From contig JAFBAN010000065.1 of the NCBI GenBank assembly GCA_019247775.1, forward strand, positions 1-33,326: DNA of 33,326 nt, given 5' to 3'. This stretch comes from Chitinophagaceae bacterium (GTDB lineage: Bacteria; Bacteroidota; Bacteroidia; Chitinophagales; Chitinophagaceae). Shown piece by piece: positions 24,269-32,059 of this stretch. Within the stretch, counting starts at the first letter, position 1, and each line of letters opens with the position of its first letter. The translations under genes and the position numbers were made by a program. Below the pieces are notes generated by a model. That model worked only from the letters and a program-made list of their open reading frames with translations, was not told the DNA's origin and searched no databases.

Positions 24269-25912
24269 ATGAAAAAGATCCTGCCGGTGTTGATGCTGGT
24301 ACCCGTGTTGGGCCTGGCCCAGAGCAAAAGAAAGAAACGGCAAATGGATGAAAAAGCGAATGCGGAGCTGGTAACTCATCTCAGATCGCATATTCAATAC
24401 CTGGCAGACGATAAACTGGAAGGCAGACGCGCGGGCACCAGGGGCGAGGAGCTGGCCATGCAGTATATCGTTGCCCAGTACGAACAAATGGAATTGCCTG
24501 CGGCCGGCAGCCAGGGTTATGTGCAGGAATTCGAGATCGATGAAGGCAAACAGGTAGATGCGGTTACCAGTTTAACCGTGGATGGAAAAAAGCTGGAGCT
24601 GATGCGGGACTATATTCCGCTTGCCTACAGCGCCACCCGAAAAGTTACAGGCTCGCCCGCCATGGCACTCACAGAACCCCGCCAACCCTGGTTCATGGAC
24701 TTGAAGGAGCTGCTCGAGGAGAACAAGAACAATCCGCATTTCGATGCGGAAGAAGAGATCAAAAAGCAGGCAGATAAAGCGGCCGGCAAAGGCGCCACCG
24801 CGCTGTTCGTTTACAATACTTCCAACCTCGTCGATAACATGGCCTTCAACCGGAACGATAAAAGCGCGGCGCTGAAAATTCCGGTCGTGTATATCACCAA
24901 AAGCGGCTATGAACATTTTTTTTCCGATCATGATGCCACCCTGCCGCTGGAACTGAATATCAGTTTTTCCCAGAAAAAAAGAAAAGCGCGGAATATTGTG
25001 GGCTTTATCGATAACCATGCCGCCAATACCATCATACTCGGTGCGCACTATGATCATCTCGGTTACGGTGAAGACAAGACCGCGCTGGACACTATTCATG
25101 CCGTACACAATGGCGCCGACGACAATGCCAGCGGAACGGCTGCGCTGATAGAACTGGCGCGTATGCTCAAAAGATCCGCCCCGGCCGGCAATAATTACCT
25201 CATCATTAATTTTTCGGGCGAAGAGCTGGGCTTGCTGGGCAGTAAATACTGGCTCGAACATCCGACGGTGGCGATCCAGCCCAATTACATGATCAATATG
25301 GACATGGTAGGCAGATATGATACCAGCCATAAACTTACGATCGGCGGCTATGGTACTTCGCCAATATGGGGGCCGATATTCACTGCCGAAAAAAATTCCC
25401 TGCTGGTAAAATTCGACAGCACCGGCAGCGGCCCCAGCGATCACGCCGCATTCTATCGCAAGGATATCCCGGTATTATTCTTTTTCACCGGCAGCCACAG
25501 CGATTACCACAAAGCCACCGATGATTGGGATAAGATCAATTACGATGCGGAAAAAGACATCGTAAAACTCGTCTACCATATTGTGGAGACCACCAATGAT
25601 AAAGGCAGACTTGCGTTCACCAAGACCAATGATCCGCAGATGGGCAGAACGGCGTTCAAAGTTACCCTCGGCGTGATCCCCGATTACGGTTACAGCGGAA
25701 ACGGCATGCGCATCGACGGTGTTAGCCCGGGCAAGCTCGCCGAAAAGATCGGCCTGCAGGCTGGCGATGTGCTGATCCAGCTCGGCGATTACAAATTCGC
25801 CGACGTGTATGCCTACACCAAGATCCTGGCAAATTTCAACAAAGGAGATAAAACCAAGTTGCGTATAAAAAGAGGAACGGAAGAGAAAGTGTTCGATGTG
25901 GAATTTCAGTAG
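24269..25912 (+). CDS. Exported M28-family zinc aminopeptidase with PDZ domain
   Basis: I start at MKKILPVLMLVPVLGLAQ (24269, 547 residues), a classical signal peptide; the ORF track begins three codons earlier. The M28 fold is split around a PA-like insert (about 100-230). Zinc ligands are visible in order: His in LGAHYDHLGYG, Asp in NGADDNASG, Glu-Glu in FSGEELGLLGS, Asp in INMDMVGRYD and His in GSHSDYHKATDDWDKI. The C-terminal 90 residues form a PDZ domain (GNGMRIDGVSPGKLAEKIG, GDVLIQLGDYKF) that could recruit substrates. It acts outside the cytoplasm on peptides. It is followed by a hairpin and then the IPExxxVDY gene. Confidence 0.93.
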   Translation: MKKILPVLMLVPVLGLAQSKRKKRQMDEKANAELVTHLRSHIQYLADDKLEGRRAGTRGEELAMQYIVAQYEQMELPAAGSQGYVQEFEIDEGKQVDAVTSLTVDGKKLELMRDYIPLAYSATRKVTGSPAMALTEPRQPWFMDLKELLEENKNNPHFDAEEEIKKQADKAAGKGATALFVYNTSNLVDNMAFNRNDKSAALKIPVVYITKSGYEHFFSDHDATLPLELNISFSQKKRKARNIVGFIDNHAANTIILGAHYDHLGYGEDKTALDTIHAVHNGADDNASGTAALIELARMLKRSAPAGNNYLIINFSGEELGLLGSKYWLEHPTVAIQPNYMINMDMVGRYDTSHKLTIGGYGTSPIWGPIFTAEKNSLLVKFDSTGSGPSDHAAFYRKDIPVLFFFTGSHSDYHKATDDWDKINYDAEKDIVKLVYHIVETTNDKGRLAFTKTNDPQMGRTAFKVTLGVIPDYGYSGNGMRIDGVSPGKLAEKIGLQAGDVLIQLGDYKFADVYAYTKILANFNKGDKTKLRIKRGTEEKVFDVEFQ

Positions 25913-25936
25913 TGAATGGTGAATGGGGATCGTGAA

Positions 25937-26033
25937 GCGTGAGACGTGAGACGGCAGTCGGTCACTCCAGGAAACAGCCACCTGTTCACCAATCACGTCT
26001 CACGCCTAACGCCTCACGCCTCACGTCTCACGC
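25937..26033. terminator. Hairpin of GCGTGAGAC tandem words
   Basis: GCGTGAGACGTGAG (25937-25950) pairs perfectly with CTCACGTCTCACGC (26020-26033). Several further variants of the word (CACGCCTAACGCC, CCTCACGCC) fill the interval. It separates two same-strand genes, so if it terminates, the IPExxxVDY gene needs its own promoter; no -7 box is visible between it and the ATG at 26043, so partial read-through is possible. Confidence 0.6.
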
Positions 26034-26042
26034 CTGCCGCCC

Positions 26043-26477
26043 ATGAAGCTTCGCCTCAACATAGAAGAACTGAACGACGACTTCTTCGAAGACACGCGGC
26101 TATTGGGTATTACGGCGCCTATGAAGAATTATCAGTTCTGCCTGCAACTGAATAACCTGCTGGGCTATAATTTCAGGCTGAATGCCGATATCGAGATCCA
26201 CCTGCGGAAAAAGGGCAGGAGCTATTATTTTCCGATCTATCAGTCCAGAGAACCCAATAGCTTCCTGGTCCACTATTTGTACCATAACCAGTTCGATGGC
26301 GAATACCTGCTGCCCGAATTCAAGCATATGGATTTTCTCTGGCTGATGAAGGGCGACCTGGTGGATGATAACAGGTGTGAATGGATCAAGCAGTCTGTGA
26401 AAAACCTGAACGGCGTTCAGCTCGTGGCCGAACTAACCAATGAGCAGATCAGGAACAAAGGCAATATGGTTTTCTAA
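26043..26477 (+). CDS. IPExxxVDY family protein
   Basis: A 144-residue cytoplasmic protein. The N-terminal pattern [32 protein letters not shown], cited here only in outline, followed by [16 protein letters not shown], fits the IPExxxVDY family, a Bacteroidota-restricted group whose name comes from a motif that is only loosely kept here ([11 protein letters not shown]). Function is unknown in the family; members often lie near central-metabolism genes. The ATG at 26043 is the first in frame after the upstream hairpin. It is followed after 38 bp by the dehydratase gene on the same strand, so the two may be co-transcribed. Confidence 0.75.
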   Translation: MKLRLNIEELNDDFFEDTRLLGITAPMKNYQFCLQLNNLLGYNFRLNADIEIHLRKKGRSYYFPIYQSREPNSFLVHYLYHNQFDGEYLLPEFKHMDFLWLMKGDLVDDNRCEWIKQSVKNLNGVQLVAELTNEQIRNKGNMVF

Positions 26478-26515
26478 ATCTGAAATCAGCATTCTCCAAT
26501 CTAAAATTCCTGCCC

Positions 26516-26746
26516 ATGTGGACCGAACAGAACAACACGCTTTACCGCAAATTCGAATTCCGGGATTTCTCGGAAGCATTTGCCTTCATGACCCGGGTAG
26601 CGCTGGAAGCGGAAAAAATGAACCATCATCCCTTATGGACCAATGTCTGGAACAAAGTGGAGATCTGGTTGAATACCCACGACGCGGGGGATATCATCAC
26701 CGAGAAAGATCATAAGCTGGCGAAGAAGATCGATGGTTTGATATAG
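26516..26746 (+). CDS. 4a-hydroxytetrahydrobiopterin dehydratase (pterin carbinolamine dehydratase)
   Basis: A 76-residue enzyme that recycles the oxidised pterin cofactor of aromatic amino acid hydroxylases. The diagnostic motif [20 protein letters not shown] carries the catalytic His37-His38-Pro39, followed by the conserved [18 protein letters not shown]. At 76 residues it is shorter than the usual 95-110; the missing part is at the N-terminus, before [15 protein letters not shown]. The preferred start is the first ATG, 38 bp after the IPExxxVDY stop. No pterin-dependent hydroxylase gene is in the window. Its stop lies 9 bp before the degenerate repeat copy. Confidence 0.92.
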   Translation: MWTEQNNTLYRKFEFRDFSEAFAFMTRVALEAEKMNHHPLWTNVWNKVEIWLNTHDAGDIITEKDHKLAKKIDGLI

Positions 26747-26755
26747 TCCCTTTTG

Positions 26756-26816
26756 CTTTTATCCACTCCTGGCAAAACCGGCGGCTTCGCAATAGAAGAG
26801 GAACGAAGGAAAAGAG
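26756..26816 (-). repeat. Structured intergenic repeat, locus 3, degenerate half-unit
   Basis: CTTTTATCCACTCCTGGCAAAACC, in outline (26756-26779), differs at two of 24 positions from 11920-11943 in locus 1. After a 10-bp linker, CAATAGAAGAGGAACGAAGG (26790-26809) matches the end block of the family. The order of core then end block is that of the tandem array in reverse. It begins 9 bp after the dehydratase stop and lies before the convergent selD stop. The ends are approximate. Confidence 0.7.
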
Positions 26817-26840
26817 CAATATGCGGCTTAAGGCTGATAG

Positions 26841-27893
26841 CTAGGTATTCACCTGAATTATTTTATCTCCCACAGACTTCATCACCCCAATGGGCAACAT
26901 AAAGTCTGATAACCCATGATCAGCAAATACTTTTTTTAACTCATCAACTGCTGATTCAGCAACGGCGATCAGCAGGCCGCCGTTCGTTTGCGGATCTGGC
27001 AGGATATTGAATGCTTCCATCACATTCACGCCCGGCGCAAACCCAACTTTGGCGCTGTAGCTGTTCCAGTTCCGGTAAGTAGCGTCGGGAACGATGCGTT
27101 GCACCAGGTATTCTCTGGCCGCTTCCAGTATGGGGATCTGCGAATAGTTGAGTTCGGCAGATAAGCCGCTTCCTTCAGCCATTTCTATCAAATGTCCGAG
27201 CAGCCCGAAGCCGGTGATATCCGTCATGGCATGCACGCCGCCGATGCCGCCCAGTGCTTCACCTGCTTTATTCAGCCTGCCCAGTTGTGCGAGCAGCAGG
27301 GAAGCGTGTTCGGGTTTCAGCAGATCCCGTTTCTGCGCGGTGGCGAGTATGCCAACGCCTAGGGGTTTGGTGAGAAAAAGCAGGTCGCCTTCCCGGGCAG
27401 TATTGTTCTTTTTGAGGCTGACGGTATCAACCAGTCCATTCACCGCCAGTCCGAAAATCGGTTCGGGGGTATCGATGCTATGACCGCCGGCCAGGGGAAT
27501 GCCTGCTTCGGCGCAAATGCTTCTCGCGCCCTCGAGCACCTGCTGCGCCAGTTCGGCCGGCAGTTTATCCACCGGCCATCCAAGGATGGCGATGGCGAGT
27601 ATGGGCTTCCCGCCCATCGCATATACATCGCTGATGGCATTGGCGCCGGCGATCTTGCCGAATGCAAAAGCATCATCCACGATCGGCGTAAAAAAATCGG
27701 TGGTGCTGATCAGGGCCGTGCCATTGTTCAGATCATATACCGCTGCATCGTCCTTACTGCCATTACCAACCAGTAATTGCTTGAAAGAAGCCGCCGCCGT
27801 ATTGCTTTTAAGAATGGTATCCAGCACCGAGGGTGCGATCTTGCAGCCGCAGCCGGCGCCATGAGAGAACTGGGTGAGTCTGATGGGGGTCAT
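26841..27893 (-). CDS. selD: Selenide, water dikinase (SelD)
   Basis: A 350-residue enzyme that makes selenophosphate from selenide and ATP. The N-terminal loop SHGAGCGCK (about 10-18) has Cys15 and Cys17 and the catalytic Lys18; the site that is Sec in some homologues is Cys here. Further landmarks are VGNGSKDDAAVYD, STTDFFTPIVDDAF and GGHSIDTPEPIFGLAVNG for the metal and ATP site, and LTKPLGVGIL. Length matches the family. No selenocysteine-insertion or selenouridine-synthase gene is beside it, so the use of the product cannot be told from this window. It faces the propeller kinase gene across a 279-bp gap, in which I see only a small hairpin and a -7-like box. Confidence 0.96.
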   Translation of the reverse strand: MTPIRLTQFSHGAGCGCKIAPSVLDTILKSNTAAASFKQLLVGNGSKDDAAVYDLNNGTALISTTDFFTPIVDDAFAFGKIAGANAISDVYAMGGKPILAIAILGWPVDKLPAELAQQVLEGARSICAEAGIPLAGGHSIDTPEPIFGLAVNGLVDTVSLKKNNTAREGDLLFLTKPLGVGILATAQKRDLLKPEHASLLLAQLGRLNKAGEALGGIGGVHAMTDITGFGLLGHLIEMAEGSGLSAELNYSQIPILEAAREYLVQRIVPDATYRNWNSYSAKVGFAPGVNVMEAFNILPDPQTNGGLLIAVAESAVDELKKVFADHGLSDFMLPIGVMKSVGDKIIQVNT

Positions 27894-27948
27894 AATAACT
27901 GAATAAGGCGCAAAATACGATCAATCACGGTATGGCCTGAAATGAAGA

Positions 27949-27969
27949 AAGCTGCAGTTGATGCAGCTT
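27949..27969. other. Small perfect hairpin in the selD-kinase divergent gap
   Basis: AAGCTGCA, loop GTTGA and TGCAGCTT form an 8-bp perfect stem. Without an adjacent T-run, and lying between divergent genes, it is more likely an operator or fortuitous than a terminator. The rest of 27894-28172 has no gene I can support. Confidence 0.35.
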
Positions 27970-28145
27970 CCTTACCCCCAATTTATTACTGATTTAGTAA
28001 CAGCTGTAAATTGCTCCATTTCCGCCATCCAACCCCCGCGCTTTCACCAGCGCCCCGTTTTTTTACACGAAGCCCCGGCTTTATTTTTTGAGAATCCGGA
28101 TCTGTTGTATAAGGATAAAACGGTGAATAATCGGGCTGCAGCCAT

Positions 28146-28153
28146 TAACTTTA
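28146..28153 (+). promoter_or_regulatory. Candidate -7 box of the propeller kinase gene
   Basis: TAACTTTA matches TAnnTTTG at seven of eight positions and lies 19 bp before the ATG at 28173. No clear -33 TTG is seen. Confidence 0.3.
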
Positions 28154-28172
28154 AATTCACTGCTGCTTATTC

Positions 28173-31124
28173 ATGCGAAAACTGATCTGCGTTTTATACT
28201 GTATGGTGCAATGCCTGTGCTATGGGCAGTATCCGTATGTAAAGAAGCTCAACTACCCGGAGCAGATGCCCACGCAGAAAGTGTTCGACATGCTCACCGA
28301 TTCCAAGGGTTACATCTGGATCGGTACGGACAAAGGGCTGTTCAGATCCAATGGACAAAGTTTCACCCCCATCCCCTTCACCAATACCACCCTGGTATCG
28401 GTAAGTTACCTGCAGGAAGACAGGGACGGCACGGTCTGGTGCATGAATTTTCATAACCAGCTTTTCTATTACCGCAACGATAGCCTCCATCGTTATGCGA
28501 TCGATCCAAACCTGTCAAAAAATGAGTATTCGTTCACCAATGTGGTGGTCGGCAACAGTTTTATCTGGTTCAACACTTTCGACAGCATTTATAAGTTCGA
28601 TAAGGCCACTCATGCCAAGCTGCAGGTATTCAGGACACCCGGTAAGCATGATCCGATCATCGCCTCCAGTCTTCGGAACAATACATTTCATGCGCTGTCG
28701 AGCAAGGGCTTTTTCTTCGATGACAAACTTCAGGCAAATAAGAAATGGGTGATCGTCGACAAGCAGTTCGTTACTGCCCGGCTGATCAATACGTCGGAAG
28801 GTATCATTGCGCTCGGCACTTCGCTCGACCGGGAAAGCCCTGTGCATATTCGCAACGGTATCGGCACTGCGCTACGGCCGGTGCAGCTGCCGCCGGATAT
28901 CATCATTTTCCAGGCTGTGAGCCTGGATGGAGATCAGTACTGGCTTTGCACGCAGAATGGAGCGTATACCTGGGATCCGGCTACCGGCACCACGCATTGT
29001 TATCTTCCAGGTGAACGGGTATCCGATGTGGTACAGGATTACCAGGGAAATTTATGGTTCAGCACGCTTGATAACGGGATATTCATCTGTCCGTCCTTAT
29101 CCAATAAGCTGCTTAAAATATACAATGATCCGCTGCAGGATAATTTTACCCGGCTGGAAGCGCTCCCTTCAGGCAATATCCTTGCAGGCAACAGCCAGGG
29201 ACTCCTGACAAGGGTCAATTTAGATAAGCACGAAATATTTCACTACGAGCAAAAGAAAGCGCGGGAAACCGAGTTCATCCATTACGATACGCTCGACAAG
29301 ATCATCTTCACCGAACGCGGTACGATGACAGAATTCAGCAAAAAGCAGCTGACAAGCCTTTATTACAGCAAAGGTGTAAGCCGCGACAGGTATAATAACC
29401 TGCTGGTTGCGGTATACAATGCCGCATTGGTCATGAACAACAACTACAACAGCATTGAACGGCTGCCGGCCCTGAACAACCCGCTATACCGGAAGATCGA
29501 GGAGGAGCGGCCGCATACTTTGTATGATGTGAATCACCGCGTATTGCAGGTGCGGGCCAAACGTTCGCTGTCTATCCTGGGCGCCCAGGCGAAAGATGTT
29601 TTCTGGATCGCGTATGAGGATGGGTTATACCAGTATAATTATAATGGCGATATACGGTTACTTGAAGACAGGAACGGCGGTTCTATCATCGGAAAATGTC
29701 TGGTACAGTTGCCCGATGACCGGCTGGTAGTAGGCACATCCAACAAAGGCGTCCTCATTCTGAAAAACGGGTTGGTCAGTAAAGCCTACAATGTTGAAGA
29801 TGGGCTCAGCAGCCAGAACGTGAGCAAAATACTCGTGAAGGGTCATTATATCTGGGTGCTTACCAATTCCGGTTTCGACCGCATCGATCTGTTGACCAAT
29901 TCGGTGACCAACTATCTTGATGAATATGGCCTCAGCAATATCATCATCAACGACGTGATCATGCAGAACAATAAACTGCTGTTCGCCACGCCGGCCGGTA
30001 TCCTCGTGCGCGATAACCTGAAAGGAGCCAGCCGGAATATCATCCGGTTCCCCCTGTTGCGTGCAAGCAGCGAGGGGTTGCCGCTAAATGACGGTGCGGT
30101 ACTGAGAGCCGGTGATCGCGAGATCAGCTTTTATTTCGAGGCGCTGCATTATACCTCGCCGGGAGCTTTGACTTATCGGTACCGGCTCAACAACGGCGAC
30201 ACCGTATGGCATACAGTGAACAATCTCGGCAACCAGGCCGTATTCAATGCACTTGCCCCGGGAAATTACAGGTTTGAAGTGCAGGCCCTGGCGGGGTTGC
30301 AATACAGCAGCGAGATCCGCAGCTTCCGTTTTACCGTTCAGAAAATGATCACCCAGAAATGGTGGTTCTGGGGGTTAGTATTGTTCATTCTGATGACGGG
30401 CTGCTGGCTATTCCTGCGCAACTGGAAAGAAAGGGTACTGGCCCGCCAAACACTAAAGGAGCACCTGCTCAAAAGCCAGTTGACCGCCATCCGCGCCCAG
30501 ATGAACCCGCATTTCCTGTATAACGTACTCAATACGGTACAGGGTCTTGTATACGGCAACAGGCGCGCGGCAGCCGGCGAACTGCTGGGTAATTTCAGCG
30601 ACCTGATGCGAAAAGTGCTTCAATCGAGCGATAAACAACTGATAACACTGAAGGATGAGATCGAAAACCTTCGCCTATATCTCGAACTCGAAAAAGCCCG
30701 CTTCGACGAAGGCTTTTCCTACACGATCGATATGGTCAATATGGGAGATACCTCGCGCATCCTGGTGCCCTCACTGCTGTTGCAGCCTTTTGCAGAAAAT
30801 GCCATCAAACACGGACTGATGCATAAGCGCGGCATCAAAACCCTGGCGGTGCTTTTCGAAAAAACAGCCGGCGGGCTGATCGTCGTGATCGATGATAATG
30901 GGATCGGCAGGGCACGGTCCATGGAGATCAATCGCCGCAAGCCCAATAAACCGGCCGCTTTTGCAACAGTGGCACTCAACGAAAGGATGGAACTGTTCAA
31001 CCGCCTGTACAATAACCAGATCAGTTGCGAGGTAACAGATAAAATAGATAATGACGGAAATCCTGCCGGCACCCGTGTAGGGCTATACATCCCCGATTAC
31101 CATCCGGGTGAAGGCGCTTTATGA
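28173..31124 (+). CDS. Two-component propeller-domain sensor histidine kinase (LytS-type kinase)
   Basis: A 983-residue membrane sensor. The signal peptide ends near LCYGQ. The long exported part is a beta-propeller of repeats like TDSKGYIWIGTDKGLFR and DYQGNLWFSTLDNGIF, followed by a Y_Y_Y-like beta domain (ALTYRYRLNNGDTVWHTV, NALAPGNYRFEVQA; about 660-720). One transmembrane helix (WWFWGLVLFILMTGCWLFL, about 730-750) leads to a kinase of the His_kinase/LytS type: the phospho-acceptor His in RAQMNPHFLYNVLNT and a HATPase with LLLQPFAENAIKHG and DDNGIG. The adjacent LytTR regulator, 85 bp downstream, is the evident partner. Such propeller kinases commonly sense extracellular ligands in Bacteroidota; the ligand here is unknown. 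Single intact frame. Confidence 0.93.
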   Translation: MRKLICVLYCMVQCLCYGQYPYVKKLNYPEQMPTQKVFDMLTDSKGYIWIGTDKGLFRSNGQSFTPIPFTNTTLVSVSYLQEDRDGTVWCMNFHNQLFYYRNDSLHRYAIDPNLSKNEYSFTNVVVGNSFIWFNTFDSIYKFDKATHAKLQVFRTPGKHDPIIASSLRNNTFHALSSKGFFFDDKLQANKKWVIVDKQFVTARLINTSEGIIALGTSLDRESPVHIRNGIGTALRPVQLPPDIIIFQAVSLDGDQYWLCTQNGAYTWDPATGTTHCYLPGERVSDVVQDYQGNLWFSTLDNGIFICPSLSNKLLKIYNDPLQDNFTRLEALPSGNILAGNSQGLLTRVNLDKHEIFHYEQKKARETEFIHYDTLDKIIFTERGTMTEFSKKQLTSLYYSKGVSRDRYNNLLVAVYNAALVMNNNYNSIERLPALNNPLYRKIEEERPHTLYDVNHRVLQVRAKRSLSILGAQAKDVFWIAYEDGLYQYNYNGDIRLLEDRNGGSIIGKCLVQLPDDRLVVGTSNKGVLILKNGLVSKAYNVEDGLSSQNVSKILVKGHYIWVLTNSGFDRIDLLTNSVTNYLDEYGLSNIIINDVIMQNNKLLFATPAGILVRDNLKGASRNIIRFPLLRASSEGLPLNDGAVLRAGDREISFYFEALHYTSPGALTYRYRLNNGDTVWHTVNNLGNQAVFNALAPGNYRFEVQALAGLQYSSEIRSFRFTVQKMITQKWWFWGLVLFILMTGCWLFLRNWKERVLARQTLKEHLLKSQLTAIRAQMNPHFLYNVLNTVQGLVYGNRRAAAGELLGNFSDLMRKVLQSSDKQLITLKDEIENLRLYLELEKARFDEGFSYTIDMVNMGDTSRILVPSLLLQPFAENAIKHGLMHKRGIKTLAVLFEKTAGGLIVVIDDNGIGRARSMEINRRKPNKPAAFATVALNERMELFNRLYNNQISCEVTDKIDNDGNPAGTRVGLYIPDYHPGEGAL

Positions 31125-31195
31125 GAGAAACCCCGGTAGTTATGGGATGCAAGCCAGCAGCAGTAAAAATCCCTCCTGTTGTGCAGGGGGTCCGC

Positions 31196-31203
31196 TATCT
31201 TCG
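31196..31203 (+). promoter_or_regulatory. Candidate -7 box just before the LytTR regulator
   Basis: TATCTTCG lies 6 bp before the ATG at 31210 and is identical to the uvrD box. If used, the regulator has its own leaderless transcript as well as read-through from the kinase gene. Confidence 0.35.
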
Positions 31204-31209
31204 AACCCA

Positions 31210-31956
31210 ATGTCAAAGATCAGAGCGATCATAGTAGACGATGAACCCAATGCACGGGTAGCATTGCGCGGAATGCTGGAGGAAAATTTTTCAGAAGTGG
31301 AAATACTGGCCGAATGCAAAGATGTTCCCGAAGCGGTAAAGGCGATCAATAAACTCAGGCCGGCAGTCGTATTCCTCGACATAGAACTGCCGGGCTACAG
31401 CGGTTTCGAATTGCTCGATTTCTTCGATGAAAAGCAGATCAATTTCAAGATCATTTTCGTAACAGCGTACAGCGAACACTCGCTTCGGGCGTTTGAGGCC
31501 TCGGCGGTAGACTACATCCTCAAGCCTGTACGACTGGAACATATTGCCCGGGCGCTCAAAAAGATCCAGCATGCAGACCAGGCCGGAGAAAGCAGGCAAT
31601 ACCAGTTGCTCAAGGAGAATTTCACCGCGTCGCCGGATCGTAAGATCGTACTGCAGACCGCCGAAACCATATTCGTGGTGCGGCTCGATGATATCCTGTA
31701 CCTGCAGGCCGAAGGCAGCTATACCCGTTTCTATACCACTTCACACGGGGTACTCACGATCACCAAAAAACTGATCGACTTCGAATACCTGGAGAGCAAT
31801 GGCGGTTTTTTTAGAACCCACCGCAGCTATATCGTTAACCTGAACCAGATCAAGAAAGTAGACAAGAAAGAGTTCATCCTGATCATGAACAATGATGCCG
31901 AAGTTTATCTCGCGCAGGATAAAAAGAACCAGTTGCTGGAGAAGATCACGCAGTAA
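31210..31956 (+). CDS. LytTR-family response regulator
   Basis: A 248-residue regulator. I start at MSKIRAIIVDDEPNAR (31210); the ORF-track start at 31108 adds 34 residues that overlap the kinase gene and are unlike any receiver N-terminus. The receiver domain (about 1-120) has acidic residues in VDDE, the acceptor Asp57 in VFLDIELPG and the conserved Lys in YILKPVRLE. The LytTR DNA-binding domain (about 142-245) shows LDDILYLQAEGSYTRFY, FFRTHRSYIVNLNQI and KKVDKKEFIL, the hallmarks of the family. It is the partner of the LytS-type kinase upstream. A terminator with a T-run follows the stop. Confidence 0.95.
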   Translation: MSKIRAIIVDDEPNARVALRGMLEENFSEVEILAECKDVPEAVKAINKLRPAVVFLDIELPGYSGFELLDFFDEKQINFKIIFVTAYSEHSLRAFEASAVDYILKPVRLEHIARALKKIQHADQAGESRQYQLLKENFTASPDRKIVLQTAETIFVVRLDDILYLQAEGSYTRFYTTSHGVLTITKKLIDFEYLESNGGFFRTHRSYIVNLNQIKKVDKKEFILIMNNDAEVYLAQDKKNQLLEKITQ

Positions 31957-31970
31957 CCCACCCCCCCCAG

Positions 31971-32000
31971 CCCCCTGAAGGGGGAGTTAGGCTTTTTTTT
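31971..32000 (+). terminator. Rho-independent terminator of the kinase-regulator pair
   Basis: CCCCC (31971-31975) and GGGGG (31980-31984) form a stem with a four-base loop, followed by AGTTAGGC and eight T's. The CCCCCTGAAGGGGGA word is common as an intergenic terminator in Bacteroidota. Confidence 0.75.
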
Positions 32001-32019
32001 ATTCAGCGATTATTCTTCG

Positions 32020-32045
32020 GTTCCTTGCTCATCTGTTCCTTGTTC
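32020..32045. repeat. 26-bp dispersed intergenic repeat, copy 2
   Basis: It matches 9187-9212 at 24 of 26 positions (starts GTTCCTTGCTC, ends GTTCCTTGTTC). Further GTTCCT words continue to the biotin ligase stop at 32060. Both copies lie immediately behind a minus-strand gene in the same orientation. Confidence 0.7.
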
Positions 32046-32059
32046 CTCTGTTCCTATCC

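Noticed and set aside
31108-31209. Longer start of the LytTR regulator
   Set aside because: The added 34 residues are not receiver-like and overlap the kinase gene; the ATG at 31210 fits the family and a nearby -7 box.
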